Below, in pieces: positions 25,305 to 34,335 of a DNA stretch of 64,000 bases (the stretch's first letter is position 1; every line of letters begins with the position of its first letter). Source of the stretch: CANMIH01 sp049116335 (lineage in GTDB: Bacteria > Pseudomonadota > Alphaproteobacteria > Rhodobacterales > Rhodobacteraceae); the NCBI GenBank assembly GCA_049116335.1, contig JAGDYZ010000008.1:124001-188000 (forward strand), written 5' to 3'. The position numbers and the translations under genes were made by a program. Under the pieces are notes generated by a model, which saw nothing but the letters and a program-made list of their open reading frames with translations, did not search any database and had not been told where the DNA came from.

Positions 25305-26606
25305 ATGACACCGCTGACTTTCATTCATGATCTGACATGGGACGATTTGCCCTCGCATGTTCAGACACACGCCAAGACACTGTTGCTGGACCTGATCTGC
25401 ATCGCGGCGGGGGGGCTTTCGACAAAGATGAGCCAAATCAGCCGCGATCATGCGGCCGAAGATCTGACCGGCACCGTGCCAATCCTGTTTGATGGCCGGG
25501 GGGCCTCGGCTGGGGCGGCGGCCATGGCGGCAGGCTATACCATCGACAGCCTTGATGGCCATGACGGGTACAACCCGGCAAAGGGCCATGTGGGCTGTCC
25601 CCTGCTGCCGGTGCTTTTGGTGTTTGGCCATCAGGGCGCAGTCTCAGGCCGGGACTTCCTTGAGGCCTTGGTCATGGGGTACGAATTTGGCAGCCGCGCG
25701 GCCGTGGCGCAACATGGCACCGTGCCCGACTATCACACTTCGGGCAGCTGGGGGGCTGTGGCCGGGGCTGCAGGTGGCGCGCGTCTGGCCGGGCTGGACC
25801 ACGAGACCACACGCCATGCGCTGGGGCTTGCGGAATACCACGGGCCGCGCAGCCAGATGATGCGCTGTATCGATTACCCGACGATGGTCAAAGATGGATC
25901 GGGCTGGGGCGCAATGTGTGCGGTTTCAGCAGTGCAATTGGCCCGACGGGGCTTTACCGGCGCTCCGGCCATCACGGTAGAACAGGCGCCGGAGTATTGG
26001 GATACGCTAGGCAAAAGATGGCTGATCCTTGAGCAATACATCAAGCCCTATCCGGTTTGCCGCTGGGCACAGGCGCCGGTCGAGGGCGTGCTGGCTCTGC
26101 GTCGCGCACACAATCTGTCGTCGCAGGATGTGGCCAAGATCCGTGTTGAAACCTTCCACGAATCCGTGCGTCTGGCGACATCCGAGCCGAAAACCACCGA
26201 AGAGGCGCAGTATTCCACCTCGTTCCCGACGGCTGTTGCGCTGGTGCGCGGCGCCCTTGGCCCCGACGATCTAGATGGTGACGCGTTGAACGATCCCGAA
26301 ATCCTGCGCCTGTCCACCGGGCTAGAGATGACAGAGTCCGACAAGGCCAATGACGCTTTCCCCGACACGCGCTATGCCCGGGTTACACTCGATCTGACAG
26401 ACGGCCGCTCGGTCACCTCGGACTGGATGCAGCCCAAATGGGATCCCACAGCGCCCCCCACAGCCGACGAGATGCGCGACAAGTATCACGCGCTGGCCGA
26501 TCCGGTTCTGGGGCCAGATCGTGCGCGGGAAATCGCCGGAATTGTTGCAGAATTAGAGACACGGCCCCTGTCTGACCTCACCGAGCTGCTGTTTCGCCCG
26601 GTGTGA
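25305..26606 (+). CDS. MmgE/PrpD-family protein
   Basis: A 433-residue protein of the 2-methylcitrate dehydratase superfamily. The opening LTWDDLPSHVQTHAKTLLLDLICIAAGG, GYTIDSLDGHDGYNPAKGHVGCPLLP and the KPYPVCRWAQAPVEGVLAL segment are family hallmarks. It is not in a prpB/prpC context, so the substrate may differ: some MmgE/PrpD members act on cis-aconitate or other unsaturated or hydroxy-acids. Its divergent DegT neighbour suggests a shared pathway. Confidence 0.88.
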   Translation: MTPLTFIHDLTWDDLPSHVQTHAKTLLLDLICIAAGGLSTKMSQISRDHAAEDLTGTVPILFDGRGASAGAAAMAAGYTIDSLDGHDGYNPAKGHVGCPLLPVLLVFGHQGAVSGRDFLEALVMGYEFGSRAAVAQHGTVPDYHTSGSWGAVAGAAGGARLAGLDHETTRHALGLAEYHGPRSQMMRCIDYPTMVKDGSGWGAMCAVSAVQLARRGFTGAPAITVEQAPEYWDTLGKRWLILEQYIKPYPVCRWAQAPVEGVLALRRAHNLSSQDVAKIRVETFHESVRLATSEPKTTEEAQYSTSFPTAVALVRGALGPDDLDGDALNDPEILRLSTGLEMTESDKANDAFPDTRYARVTLDLTDGRSVTSDWMQPKWDPTAPPTADEMRDKYHALADPVLGPDRAREIAGIVAELETRPLSDLTELLFRPV

Positions 26607-26621
26607 TCGAAATACGCGCGC

Positions 26622-26639
26622 GTGGGGCCTTAGCCCCAC
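26622..26639. terminator. Stem-loop between convergent genes
   Basis: GTGGGGC and GCCCCAC form a 7-bp perfect stem around CTTA between the MmgE/PrpD stop and the HAD gene stop, where a bidirectional terminator is expected. There is no clear T-run on either side. Confidence 0.5.
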
Positions 26640-26646
26640 CGCGACC

Positions 26647-27312
26647 CTAGCCAATCAGGCGGGTCACTTCGCCGGGAAGTTGGTGGAAATGGTCGATCAC
26701 CGCGTCAGGCTCCAACGCGTGTACGTCGCTTTCGCCGGGGGCAAAGGTCACCAAAATGCTGGGCACACCCGCCGCTTTTGAGGTGCTGCGATCAGTTTCG
26801 GTATCGCCCACCAAAAGCGATCGGCTCCGCGTACCGCCACAGGCATCCACGGCAGCCCAATAGGGCGCGACATCCGGTTTGCGCGTTGGCAGCGTATCCG
26901 CCCCGATGAGTGAGCCAAACAGATCCCGCACGCCCAACTCACGCATCAATTGTTCCGCCAAACCCTCTGGTTTGTTGGTGCAGATCCCAACGGCGTAACC
27001 ATTGCTGCGCAGGGCTTCGATCTCATCCACGGCCCCGTCATACATCTTGGTGTGCACTGACAGCGCCTCGGCATAGGCGGTCAGAAGACGGGGATACCAT
27101 TGCGTCACGGTCTCCTCCGACATGGCGCCTTCGCGAGTCAGACCCCGGGTCAGCATCGCGCGACCTCCGCGCACCGCAACACCGGCATCGGCCACCGGAT
27201 CAAGCCGCGTCACAATGCCCATTTCGTCAAAACACACATTGGCCGCCGCAATCAGATCGCCACTGGTATCCGCCAGAGTGCCATCCAGATCAAAAATCAC
27301 ACATGCCGTCAC
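26647..27312 (-). CDS. HAD-family phosphatase, probable phosphoglycolate phosphatase
   Basis: A haloacid-dehalogenase-like hydrolase of 221 residues from the GTG at 27312, which has GGAGGA just upstream. Motif I is VIFDLDGTLADT, motif II GICTNKP, the motif III region TLPTRKPD, and motif IV LLVGDTETDRSTSKAAG. The cap helices resemble Gph phosphoglycolate phosphatases, which clear 2-phosphoglycolate. It is divergent from glmU. The assignment as Gph is probable, but other small phosphorylated substrates are possible. Confidence 0.88.
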   Translation of the reverse strand: MTACVIFDLDGTLADTSGDLIAAANVCFDEMGIVTRLDPVADAGVAVRGGRAMLTRGLTREGAMSEETVTQWYPRLLTAYAEALSVHTKMYDGAVDEIEALRSNGYAVGICTNKPEGLAEQLMRELGVRDLFGSLIGADTLPTRKPDVAPYWAAVDACGGTRSRSLLVGDTETDRSTSKAAGVPSILVTFAPGESDVHALEPDAVIDHFHQLPGEVTRLIG

Positions 27313-27423
27313 GACGGGCTCCTCCCCTGCCACGCCCCGTAATGTTGCGTGAGTTTTACATCCTTGTCTTAGTGCCCTAGACGGATAAAACGACATCAAC
27401 GAAATGACAAATGGGTTTAAGGC

Positions 27424-28767
27424 ATGAGTATTGCGCTAATTGTTCTCGCGGCAGGCAAAGGCACACGCATGCAGTCGGATCTTCCGAAGGTTCTGCATAA
27501 GATCGCCCACGCTCCGATGCTGTGGCACGCTTTACGCGCAGGTCAGACGCTTGAACCCGATCACTGTGTGGTTGTTGCCGGTCATGAGGCCGCGCTGGTT
27601 GAGGCCTCAGCCAAAGACTATGATCCCGAAATTCAAGTTGTGCTGCAGACCGAACAGTTGGGCACGGGTCACGCCGTTTCGCAGGCCAAAGAAGCGCTTT
27701 CTGGTTTTGAAGGCAACGCCATCGTTTTGTATGGCGATACACCCTTTATCCGTCAGGAAACCCTCGAAGCCATGGCCGCCGCACGTGAGACCCATGATGT
27801 GGTTGTGCTGGGGTTTGAGGCCGCAGACCCCGGCCGCTATGGCCGTCTGGTGACTGACGGGGACGCATTGCAGGAAATCGTCGAATTCAAAGACGCAACC
27901 AAAGCGCAGCGTGCCATCACCCTGTGCAACTCGGGCGTGGTTGCCGCCAAATCTGAGGTCTTGTTTGACCTGCTTTCGGCCGTGAGCAATGACAATGCGG
28001 CTGGCGAATATTATCTCACCGACATCGTGGGTATTGCCCGCGCGCGTGGGTTGTCGGCCACTGTGGTGCGCTGTGACGAAAGCGAAACGCTGGGGGTCAA
28101 CTCGCGGGCCGAACTGGCCACCGCCGAAACGCTGCTGCAACAGCGTAAGCGGCAGGATCTTCTGGAAGACGGCGTGGCCATGCAGGCCCCCGAGACCGTT
28201 TATCTGGCCTGGGACACCGTGATTGGACGCGATACCGAGATCGAACCCAATGTGGTCTTTGGACCGGATGTTACCGTCGAAAGCGGCGCGCGCATCCGTG
28301 CCTTTTCACATCTGGAAGGCGCACATGTGTCGCGCGGCGCCGTTGTTGGCCCCTATGCACGACTGCGCCCCGGTGCCGAGCTGGCGGAAGACACCCGCGT
28401 TGGCAACTTTGTTGAGATCAAAAACGCCACGCTGGGCGAAGGCGCCAAGGTCAATCACCTGACCTATATTGGCGACGCCGAGATTGGCGCGCGCAGCAAT
28501 ATCGGCGCGGGCACCGTCACCTGCAACTATGATGGGTTCTTCAAACATCGCACCGTGATTGGAAGTGACGCCTTTATCGGCTCGGACACCATGCTGGTGG
28601 CTCCTGTCACAATTGGCGATGGCGCGATGACCGGTTCAGGTTCTACCATAACTAAAGATGTACCTGCAGGCGCATTGGCCCTTGGCCGCGCCCGGCAAGA
28701 CAACAAACTTGGATTTGCCACCAAGCTGTTTGATATGCTGCGTTCGAAAAAAGCGCAGAACAAGTAA
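27424..28767 (+). CDS. glmU: Bifunctional GlcN-1-P acetyltransferase / UDP-GlcNAc pyrophosphorylase
   Basis: Makes UDP-N-acetylglucosamine for peptidoglycan and lipopolysaccharide. The N-terminal uridyltransferase domain opens with LAAGKGTRMQSDLPKVLHKI, and the nucleotide-binding segment QLGTGHAV follows. The C-terminal left-handed beta-helix has hexapeptide repeats and the acetyltransferase motif NFVEIKNATLGEGAKVNHLTYIGDAEIG. The total of 447 residues is normal. It is followed 62 bases later by glmS, forming a hexosamine biosynthesis pair. Confidence 0.97.
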   Translation: MSIALIVLAAGKGTRMQSDLPKVLHKIAHAPMLWHALRAGQTLEPDHCVVVAGHEAALVEASAKDYDPEIQVVLQTEQLGTGHAVSQAKEALSGFEGNAIVLYGDTPFIRQETLEAMAAARETHDVVVLGFEAADPGRYGRLVTDGDALQEIVEFKDATKAQRAITLCNSGVVAAKSEVLFDLLSAVSNDNAAGEYYLTDIVGIARARGLSATVVRCDESETLGVNSRAELATAETLLQQRKRQDLLEDGVAMQAPETVYLAWDTVIGRDTEIEPNVVFGPDVTVESGARIRAFSHLEGAHVSRGAVVGPYARLRPGAELAEDTRVGNFVEIKNATLGEGAKVNHLTYIGDAEIGARSNIGAGTVTCNYDGFFKHRTVIGSDAFIGSDTMLVAPVTIGDGAMTGSGSTITKDVPAGALALGRARQDNKLGFATKLFDMLRSKKAQNK

Positions 28768-28829
28768 CCAGTAAGACCAATAAGACGCCAGTAAGGCGCG
28801 GATTGTTGAATGATTGAGAGGACGTAGCC

Positions 28830-30647
28830 ATGTGTGGAATCGTAGGGGTTCTGGGCGGACATGAAGTTGCCCCCATGTTGGTTGAGGCGCTGCGGCGTCT
28901 GGAATACCGAGGATATGACAGCGCGGGCATTGCGACCCTTCAAGATGGCGTGCTGGATCGTCGACGCGCGGTTGGCAAACTGGTGAACCTCTCGGATCAT
29001 CTTGTGCACAATCCATTGGCGGGCAAAGCCGGAATTGGCCACACCCGCTGGGCCACCCATGGCGCTCCGTCCGAGACCAACGCCCACCCGCATCGCGCGG
29101 GCTCAGTGGCTGTGGTCCACAATGGCATCATCGAAAACTACAAAGAGCTGCGTTCAGATCTGGCCAAAGCTGGCATCACCCCACAGACCGAAACCGACAC
29201 GGAAACCGTGGCTCTGCTTGCGCAACAGTTCCTTGCGTTGGGCAAAACACCGGTTGAGGCCGCGATGGCAACCATCGAACGGTTGGATGGGGCCTTTGCG
29301 CTGTGTTTCCTCTTTGAAGGTCACGACGATCTTCTGGTAGCCGCCCGCAAAGGCAGCCCGCTTGCCATCGGCCATGGCGACGGGGAAATGTATGTCGGTT
29401 CGGACGCGATCGCGCTGGCCCCGATGACTAACCGCATCACCTATCTTGACGAAGGCGACCGCGCCGTAGTCACCCGTGCGGGGGTCGAGATTTTCGACGA
29501 AACCGGAGCAGCGGTCACCCGTGAGTTGCGCGAGCTTCAGGTGGATGCGGCCCGCGTCGACAAAGGTGGCTATAAACACTTTATGGCCAAGGAAATTGCC
29601 GAGCAGCCCCAGGTGCTGTCGTCCGCATTGCAGGCCTATTTGACCGAAGAGGGCATCGCCCTGCCCGAGCCCGGCATTGATTTCACCAAGATCGACCGTC
29701 TGGTGATGGTCGCCTGCGGCACCGCCTATTACGCCTGTTTCACCGCCAAATACTGGTTTGAACAGTTGGCCGGGATCCCGGTTGAGGTCGATGTCGCCAG
29801 CGAGTTCCGCTATCGCGAACCACCCATCATGCCCGGCACCTCGGCGCTGTTTGTGTCGCAATCCGGCGAGACCGCCGACACGCTTGCCGCGCTGCGCTAT
29901 TGCGCGGGCAAGGCGGATGCCATCTATTCCGTGGTCAATGTGCCGGAAAGCTCGATTGCGCGGGAAAGCGATCTGGCCCTGCCGATCCAAGCGGGCACCG
30001 AAATTGGCGTGGCCTCAACCAAGGCCTTCACCTGTCAGCTCAATGTGTTGTTGTTGTTGGCGCTCAAAGCTGCCGAGGCCAAAGGTCGCTTGACCCGCGA
30101 CGAGGTACAGGACACCCTAACCGCCCTGCGTGCGATGCCGGGGCTGTTCAACGCCGCGCTAGATCGCGATGCGGAAATTGCCGCCACCGCCAAGAAGATC
30201 TCGGAAGCGCGCGACATTCTCTTTCTTGGCCGTGGGTTGATGTACCCGCTGGCATTGGAAGGCGCGTTGAAACTGAAAGAAATCAGCTACATCCATGCCG
30301 AAGCCTATGCCTCGGGTGAGCTGAAACATGGCCCTATTGCGCTGGTCGACAAACATGTGCCGATTGTGGTGCTGGCCCCGCGCGATAGCCTGTTTGAGAA
30401 AACCATCTCGAACATGCAGGAGGTCATGGCACGAGGCGGAAAGGTCTGTCTGATCACGGATGAGGCCGGGGTGAAAGAAGCCGGCGCCGATGTCTGGCGC
30501 ACCATCACCATGCCCGCCGTGCCCGAGGTGCTGAGCCCGTTGCTCTATGCGATCCCGGCCCAACTTTTGGCCTATCACACGGCCATCGCCAAAGGCACCG
30601 ATGTGGATCAGCCGCGCAATCTGGCCAAATCGGTCACCGTGGAATAA
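28830..30647 (+). CDS. glmS: Glutamine-fructose-6-phosphate aminotransferase (isomerizing)
   Basis: Converts fructose-6-phosphate and glutamine to glucosamine-6-phosphate. The N-terminal nucleophile Cys2 (MCGIVGVLG) marks the Ntn glutaminase domain, with RRLEYRGYDSAGIA and GHTRWATHG. Two SIS domains follow (GTAYYACFTAKYWFE, SQSGETADTLAALR), and the C-terminus ends PRNLAKSVTVE. At 605 residues it is full length. No ribozyme-like element is evident upstream; the 62-base glmU-glmS gap has CCAGTAAG repeats but no conserved glmS-ribozyme core. Confidence 0.97.
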   Translation: MCGIVGVLGGHEVAPMLVEALRRLEYRGYDSAGIATLQDGVLDRRRAVGKLVNLSDHLVHNPLAGKAGIGHTRWATHGAPSETNAHPHRAGSVAVVHNGIIENYKELRSDLAKAGITPQTETDTETVALLAQQFLALGKTPVEAAMATIERLDGAFALCFLFEGHDDLLVAARKGSPLAIGHGDGEMYVGSDAIALAPMTNRITYLDEGDRAVVTRAGVEIFDETGAAVTRELRELQVDAARVDKGGYKHFMAKEIAEQPQVLSSALQAYLTEEGIALPEPGIDFTKIDRLVMVACGTAYYACFTAKYWFEQLAGIPVEVDVASEFRYREPPIMPGTSALFVSQSGETADTLAALRYCAGKADAIYSVVNVPESSIARESDLALPIQAGTEIGVASTKAFTCQLNVLLLLALKAAEAKGRLTRDEVQDTLTALRAMPGLFNAALDRDAEIAATAKKISEARDILFLGRGLMYPLALEGALKLKEISYIHAEAYASGELKHGPIALVDKHVPIVVLAPRDSLFEKTISNMQEVMARGGKVCLITDEAGVKEAGADVWRTITMPAVPEVLSPLLYAIPAQLLAYHTAIAKGTDVDQPRNLAKSVTVE

Positions 30648-30658
30648 CAGCGGGAGAT

Positions 30659-30724
30659 GGGGGCTTTGCCCCCTCTTGCCCTGCGGGCCTTTCACCCCCA
30701 GAGTATTTGTCGAAAAGAAGAAGC
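30659..30724 (+). repeat. Intergenic hairpin plus GAGTATTTG/A-rich element, copy 2
   Basis: Downstream of glmS, GGGGGC-TTT-GCCCCC (30659-30673) is a strong hairpin, likely the glmS terminator. It is followed by a smaller GCCC/GGGC stem (30678-30688), then GAGTATTTG (30701-30709) and AAAAGAAGAAGC (30713-30724), 14 bases before the next start codon. The same motif pair and order occur at 8690-8647 before HMG-CoA lyase, suggesting a dispersed element used between transcription units. Confidence 0.6.
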
Positions 30725-30738
30725 ACCGGGGGCGTGAT

Positions 30739-31293
30739 ATGGGCAAACAATTTGATGAAATCTCTGCCGCGCATCAAAAATTCATCGAAGATCAGAAGAT
30801 CTTTTTTGTAGGGTCCGCCGCCGAAGAAGGACGCGTGAACATCTCACCCAAAGGGGGCGATGCCCTGCGTGTGCTTGGGCCCAACCGTCTTGTCTGGCGC
30901 AATCTGACCGGGTCAGGCAACGAAACCGCCGGGCATCTTGCGCGGGTCAATCGGATGACGGTGATGTGGGCCTCGTTTGACACGCGGCCCATTATTCTAA
31001 GGTGTTATGGCACGGCCCGGACCCTGCACCCTCGGGATGCGGAGTTTGCCGAGCTCAATGCGCTGTTTCCTGAACACGTCGGGGCCCGACAGATCTACGA
31101 CGTGTCGGTCGATCTGGTGCAGAGTTCCTGCGGCTATTCCGTGCCGTTCTTCACCTATGACAGCGACCGGGACGTTTTGAACAAATGGGCTGAGGACAAA
31201 GGTCCCGAAGGGATCGAGGACTACTGGCGCACCCGCAACACCGAAACCCTTGATGGCATGCCGACGCATGTGGTGGTGGACGATGAAACTTGA
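30739..31293 (+). CDS. Pyridoxamine 5'-phosphate oxidase-like (PPOX) protein
   Basis: A 184-residue split-barrel flavin-binding-fold protein. The segment FVGSAAEEGRVNISPKGGDALRVL followed by NRLVWRNLTGSGNETAGHLARVNRMTVMWASFD matches the general stress/PPOX family, which binds FMN, F420 or haem. The start at 30739 has a G-rich ribosome region. The stop overlaps the AlkD-like gene by 11 bases, indicating an operon. The actual cofactor and substrate are unknown. Confidence 0.8.
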   Translation: MGKQFDEISAAHQKFIEDQKIFFVGSAAEEGRVNISPKGGDALRVLGPNRLVWRNLTGSGNETAGHLARVNRMTVMWASFDTRPIILRCYGTARTLHPRDAEFAELNALFPEHVGARQIYDVSVDLVQSSCGYSVPFFTYDSDRDVLNKWAEDKGPEGIEDYWRTRNTETLDGMPTHVVVDDET

Positions 31294-31960
31294 TGAGGCA
31301 TTGGAGGCACTGAGGGCCAAGGCTATTCCTGAAAAGGTTGAGGGGCAAGCCGCCTATCACAAGGTGCCCCGCACCTATCTCGGGGTGTCCAATCCGGATG
31401 TAAATGCGCTGACCACGGTCTGGCGCCGTGAGCTTAGCGTTGAAGACCGCGTTGCCCTTGCCGATGGCCTCTGGCAGACAGACATTCACGAGTCGCGGGT
31501 GGCCGCCGCCAAGCTTTTGACCCAGGCCCGGCTTCGGCCCGATGATGCGGCCTGGCACTTGATTGCCTCTTGGGTGCCCCAATTTGATGCCTGGGCAATT
31601 GCCGATCATGCCTGTTCCGCCGGGTCACGGCGTCTGGTGACAGACCCGAGCCGGATTGATGAGGTTGAGGCCTGGACCACAAGCGAGCACATGTGGACCC
31701 GCCGCGCGGCGTTGGTGATCACTCTGCCCTGGACCAAACAGAACTTCCCAACCGAACAGGATCTTGAGGTGCGAGACCGGGTTCTGGGATGGGCCGCAGG
31801 CTATGTGCCTGACCGCGATTGGTTTATTCAAAAAGCCATTGCCTGGTGGCTGCGTGAGTTGTCAAAACATGATGCATCGCGGGTTGAGGCCTTTCTCGAA
31901 GAGCACGGCAGTGCCATGAAGGCTTTTGCCCGCAAAGAGGCTGGCAAATACCTGCGTTAA
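31283..31960 (+). CDS. AlkD-like DNA alkylation repair protein
   Basis: A 225-residue all-helical HEAT-repeat protein. The segments WRRELSVEDRVALADGLWQTDIHESRVAAAKLL and RDWFIQKAIAWWLRELSKHD are characteristic of the DNA alkylation repair (AlkC/AlkD-like) family, which excises alkylated bases by a backbone-contacting mechanism. The start at 31283 overlaps the PPOX gene. The stop (TAA, 31958-31960) overlaps the convergent LysR gene stop by four bases. Confidence 0.87.
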   Translation: MKLDEALEALRAKAIPEKVEGQAAYHKVPRTYLGVSNPDVNALTTVWRRELSVEDRVALADGLWQTDIHESRVAAAKLLTQARLRPDDAAWHLIASWVPQFDAWAIADHACSAGSRRLVTDPSRIDEVEAWTTSEHMWTRRAALVITLPWTKQNFPTEQDLEVRDRVLGWAAGYVPDRDWFIQKAIAWWLRELSKHDASRVEAFLEEHGSAMKAFARKEAGKYLR

Positions 31961-32808
31961 TCCGCCTGCGCCAGCAACCAGTCCCGCACCACGTCAACGG
32001 CGCCGCCCGCTTTGCGGCTGCGCTGCGCCAGAAGATAGAAATCCTGCCCGCCGTTCAGATGATCCGGCACGGTTTGGCAGAGCTGTCCTGACGCCAGTTC
32101 ACGCGCCACAAGAAATCGGGACACCAGCGCGGCCCCCTGCCCGGCCACCGCCGCATCCACCGCCAGCGCGGTCTGATTGAAGTGGAGATTGCGCGCAGAG
32201 CTATCTGTCAGACCGATATGTTTGAGGAACTCGGGCCACAGGTTATGGGCATCATGTAGTTTTGGTATCTGGGACAGTGAGGGATGGGCGGCGATCATCG
32301 CGGGACTGGCGACCGCAACGATATCCTGACGAAACAGCAGATCGACATCCAGCGCCCCGCGCGCGGGCGGCTGGCCCTGCCGAATGGCCAGATCAATCCC
32401 ATCGCTGTGAAACCGGGACAGCGCCTCTGTGGCCATCACCCGCAGGTCGATATCCGGGTGGGCCTCGGCAAATGCGCCCAGATTGGGGATCAGCCATTTG
32501 GCGGCAAAGGTAGGTGTCACACTGACCATCACCTTGCCCGGTTGCGGCTTCAAAGTCTGTGTGGCGGCGACCAAGGCCTGAAACGCCTCTGACACCTCAA
32601 CGTGATAGGCGCGCCCTTCCGGGGTAAAACCCAGCCCACGGGGCAGCCGCTCAAACAGCACCAAACCCAAATGCGCCTCAAGCTGGCGCACATGTTGCGA
32701 CACCGCGCCCTGTGTCACCCCAAGATCCTCAGATGCCCGTCGGAAGTTGAGATGACGCCCGGCCGCATCAAAGGCGCGCAGGGCGTTAAGAGGAGGAAGA
32801 TCATCCAT
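31957..32808 (-). CDS. LysR-family regulator, GcvA-like
   Basis: A 283-residue transcription regulator starting at the ATG at 32808 (MDDLPPLNALRAFDAAGRHLNF). The HTH region is RASEDLGVTQGAVSQHVRQLEAHLG, and the effector domain follows with KVMVSVTPTFAAKWLIPNLGAF, a GcvA-type hallmark. It is divergent from the SDR gene with 97 bases between, so the SDR is the most likely target. Confidence 0.92.
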   Translation of the reverse strand: MDDLPPLNALRAFDAAGRHLNFRRASEDLGVTQGAVSQHVRQLEAHLGLVLFERLPRGLGFTPEGRAYHVEVSEAFQALVAATQTLKPQPGKVMVSVTPTFAAKWLIPNLGAFAEAHPDIDLRVMATEALSRFHSDGIDLAIRQGQPPARGALDVDLLFRQDIVAVASPAMIAAHPSLSQIPKLHDAHNLWPEFLKHIGLTDSSARNLHFNQTALAVDAAVAGQGAALVSRFLVARELASGQLCQTVPDHLNGGQDFYLLAQRSRKAGGAVDVVRDWLLAQAD

Positions 32809-32905
32809 AAGCCACAAGTTTTTCTGCTGTCTCTGACATGTAATTCTGCCGCGCATTTCGGCGAAACACCAGACATGATGGGGTATCTCGAAAAGGATTT
32901 CTCCA

Positions 32906-33610
32906 ATGACACAAGAAAAAGTAGCTCTGATCACCGCAGGCGGCAGCGGGCTTGGGGCCGCAGCAGCTCGGCAGTTGGCCGCAGATGGGTTTCACGTTGG
33001 CGTTTTGTCGTCCTCAGGAAAAGGCGAGGCTCTGGGCAAGGAACTTGGCGGGTTTGGCGTCACCGGGTCCAATCTGGTTCCCGAAGATCTTCAAGCACTG
33101 GTCGATGGCGCGATGTCACGCTGGGGCCGGGTTGATGTCTTGGTGAACTCTGCAGGTCATGGCCCCAAAGGCCCGGTGCTTGAGATCTCGGATGAGGATT
33201 GGCATTTGGGCATGGACTATTACCTGCTCAACGTCATTCGCCCCACACGGATGGTCACCCCCATCATGCAGGCGCAGGGCGGTGGAACCATTCTCAATAT
33301 CTCCACCTTTGCGGCCTTTGAACCGGATCCGCAGTTTCCAACATCCGGGGTGTTCCGCGCGGGCTTGGCTGCGTTCTCAAAACTGTTCGCTGACAAATAC
33401 GCTTCTGAAAACATCTGCATGAACAACGTCTTGCCGGGCTACATTGACAGTCTGCCCGAAACCGAAGCCCGTCGCGCGGCGATCCCGATGGGGCGGTATG
33501 GCACCGAGGCGGAAGTGGCGTCTTTGCTTGGCTGGCTGGCCTCTGAAAACGGCACCTATATGACGGGGCAGAACCTGCGCGTGGATGGGGGTCTCACCCG
33601 CGCGGTTTAA
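32906..33610 (+). CDS. SDR-family protein lacking the canonical YxxxK
   Basis: A 234-residue Rossmann-fold protein with cofactor motif TAGGSGLGAA (residues 10-19) and structural NSAG (81-84). Ser133 in ILNISTFAAF is in place, but where Tyr-x3-Lys should follow there is TSGVFRAGLAAFSK, so neither the catalytic Tyr nor the Lys is at the expected spacing. The RAG-containing variant occurs in some quinone- or acyl-type SDR subfamilies. The substrate is unknown; the divergent GcvA-like regulator suggests inducible control. Confidence 0.85.
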   Translation: MTQEKVALITAGGSGLGAAAARQLAADGFHVGVLSSSGKGEALGKELGGFGVTGSNLVPEDLQALVDGAMSRWGRVDVLVNSAGHGPKGPVLEISDEDWHLGMDYYLLNVIRPTRMVTPIMQAQGGGTILNISTFAAFEPDPQFPTSGVFRAGLAAFSKLFADKYASENICMNNVLPGYIDSLPETEARRAAIPMGRYGTEAEVASLLGWLASENGTYMTGQNLRVDGGLTRAV

Positions 33611-33703
33611 GTCGGTCAAAATGTGAAATCTTCCCGATTTCAGCGACGGGACCGGCGAGGAGACACGTATCAATGATGAACCTTCTCACAAGAAGCGATA
33701 TTG

Positions 33704-34303
33704 ATGATGCTGTCTCGCCTGTCCCCCTATCTTCTCTGGCTGATCCTCGCCCTACCTGCGTTGGGTTTTATGTCCTCGGCCTTTTCCACCACGGATCCAA
33801 GGGTGTTTCGCGAGTTACTTCATCCAACCGGTGAATTTGGTGCGCGGCTTTTGATCATCACGATGATCGCCACTCCATTAGCCATGGTTTTTCGGGGCTG
33901 GCGTGGACCACGTTGGCTTAAGAAGAACCGCAGGTACTTTGGCGTTGCGGCATTTGGGTACAGCCTATTGCATTTGGGCTTTTATCTGATCGATCGTGCC
34001 ACGGTGGCCAAGATCCTGAATGAAGTTACTGATCTGGACATCTGGACCGGCTGGTTGGCATTTGTCATCTTTTTGCCTCTCGCCGCGACATCGTTTGACG
34101 CAGCTGTCAAAGCAATGGGTCCACAATGGAAAAACATACAGCGCGGGGTCTATGCCGCGGCAGGTCTGACCCTGCTTCATTGGGCCACCCATGACGCGTT
34201 TTCAGGTCTGGCTCCGGCGCTTATCCACTTTGGCCCGTTGATCGGTCTTGAGACGTATCGCATCTGGTACTGGTATCTCCGCCCTCGTCCGACACCAGTT
34301 TAG
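33704..34303 (+). CDS. MsrQ-like ferric-reductase-domain membrane protein
   Basis: A 199-residue membrane protein with about six helices and the ferric-reductase-like core GYSLLHLGFYLIDRATVAKI, LAFVIFLPLAATSFDA and KNIQRGVYAAAGLTLLHWATHD. The His residues at HLGFY and LLHWATHD are the likely haem ligands. MsrQ is the haem-bearing partner of periplasmic methionine sulfoxide reductase MsrP, but no msrP lies in the window. Two ATGs (33704 and 33707) are tandem; the upstream AAGAAG is a modest ribosome site. Confidence 0.8.
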   Translation: MMLSRLSPYLLWLILALPALGFMSSAFSTTDPRVFRELLHPTGEFGARLLIITMIATPLAMVFRGWRGPRWLKKNRRYFGVAAFGYSLLHLGFYLIDRATVAKILNEVTDLDIWTGWLAFVIFLPLAATSFDAAVKAMGPQWKNIQRGVYAAAGLTLLHWATHDAFSGLAPALIHFGPLIGLETYRIWYWYLRPRPTPV

Positions 34304-34335
34304 CGGGCCGTCACGCCCCAACACGAGGCCTGATC

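Noticed and set aside
28768..28829. Possible glmS ribozyme upstream of glmS
   Set aside because: Only 62 bases separate glmU and glmS, no conserved ribozyme core is visible, and the element is not expected in this lineage.
29154..29990. 278-codon reverse frame across glmS
   Set aside because: Antisense to highly conserved SIS domains; not a gene.
33661..33703. Possible leader peptide before the MsrQ-like gene (GAGGAG then ATGATGAACC)
   Set aside because: The ribosome site is good but the overlapping frame shows no codon run or structure typical of a leader peptide. It is more likely a fortuitous site.
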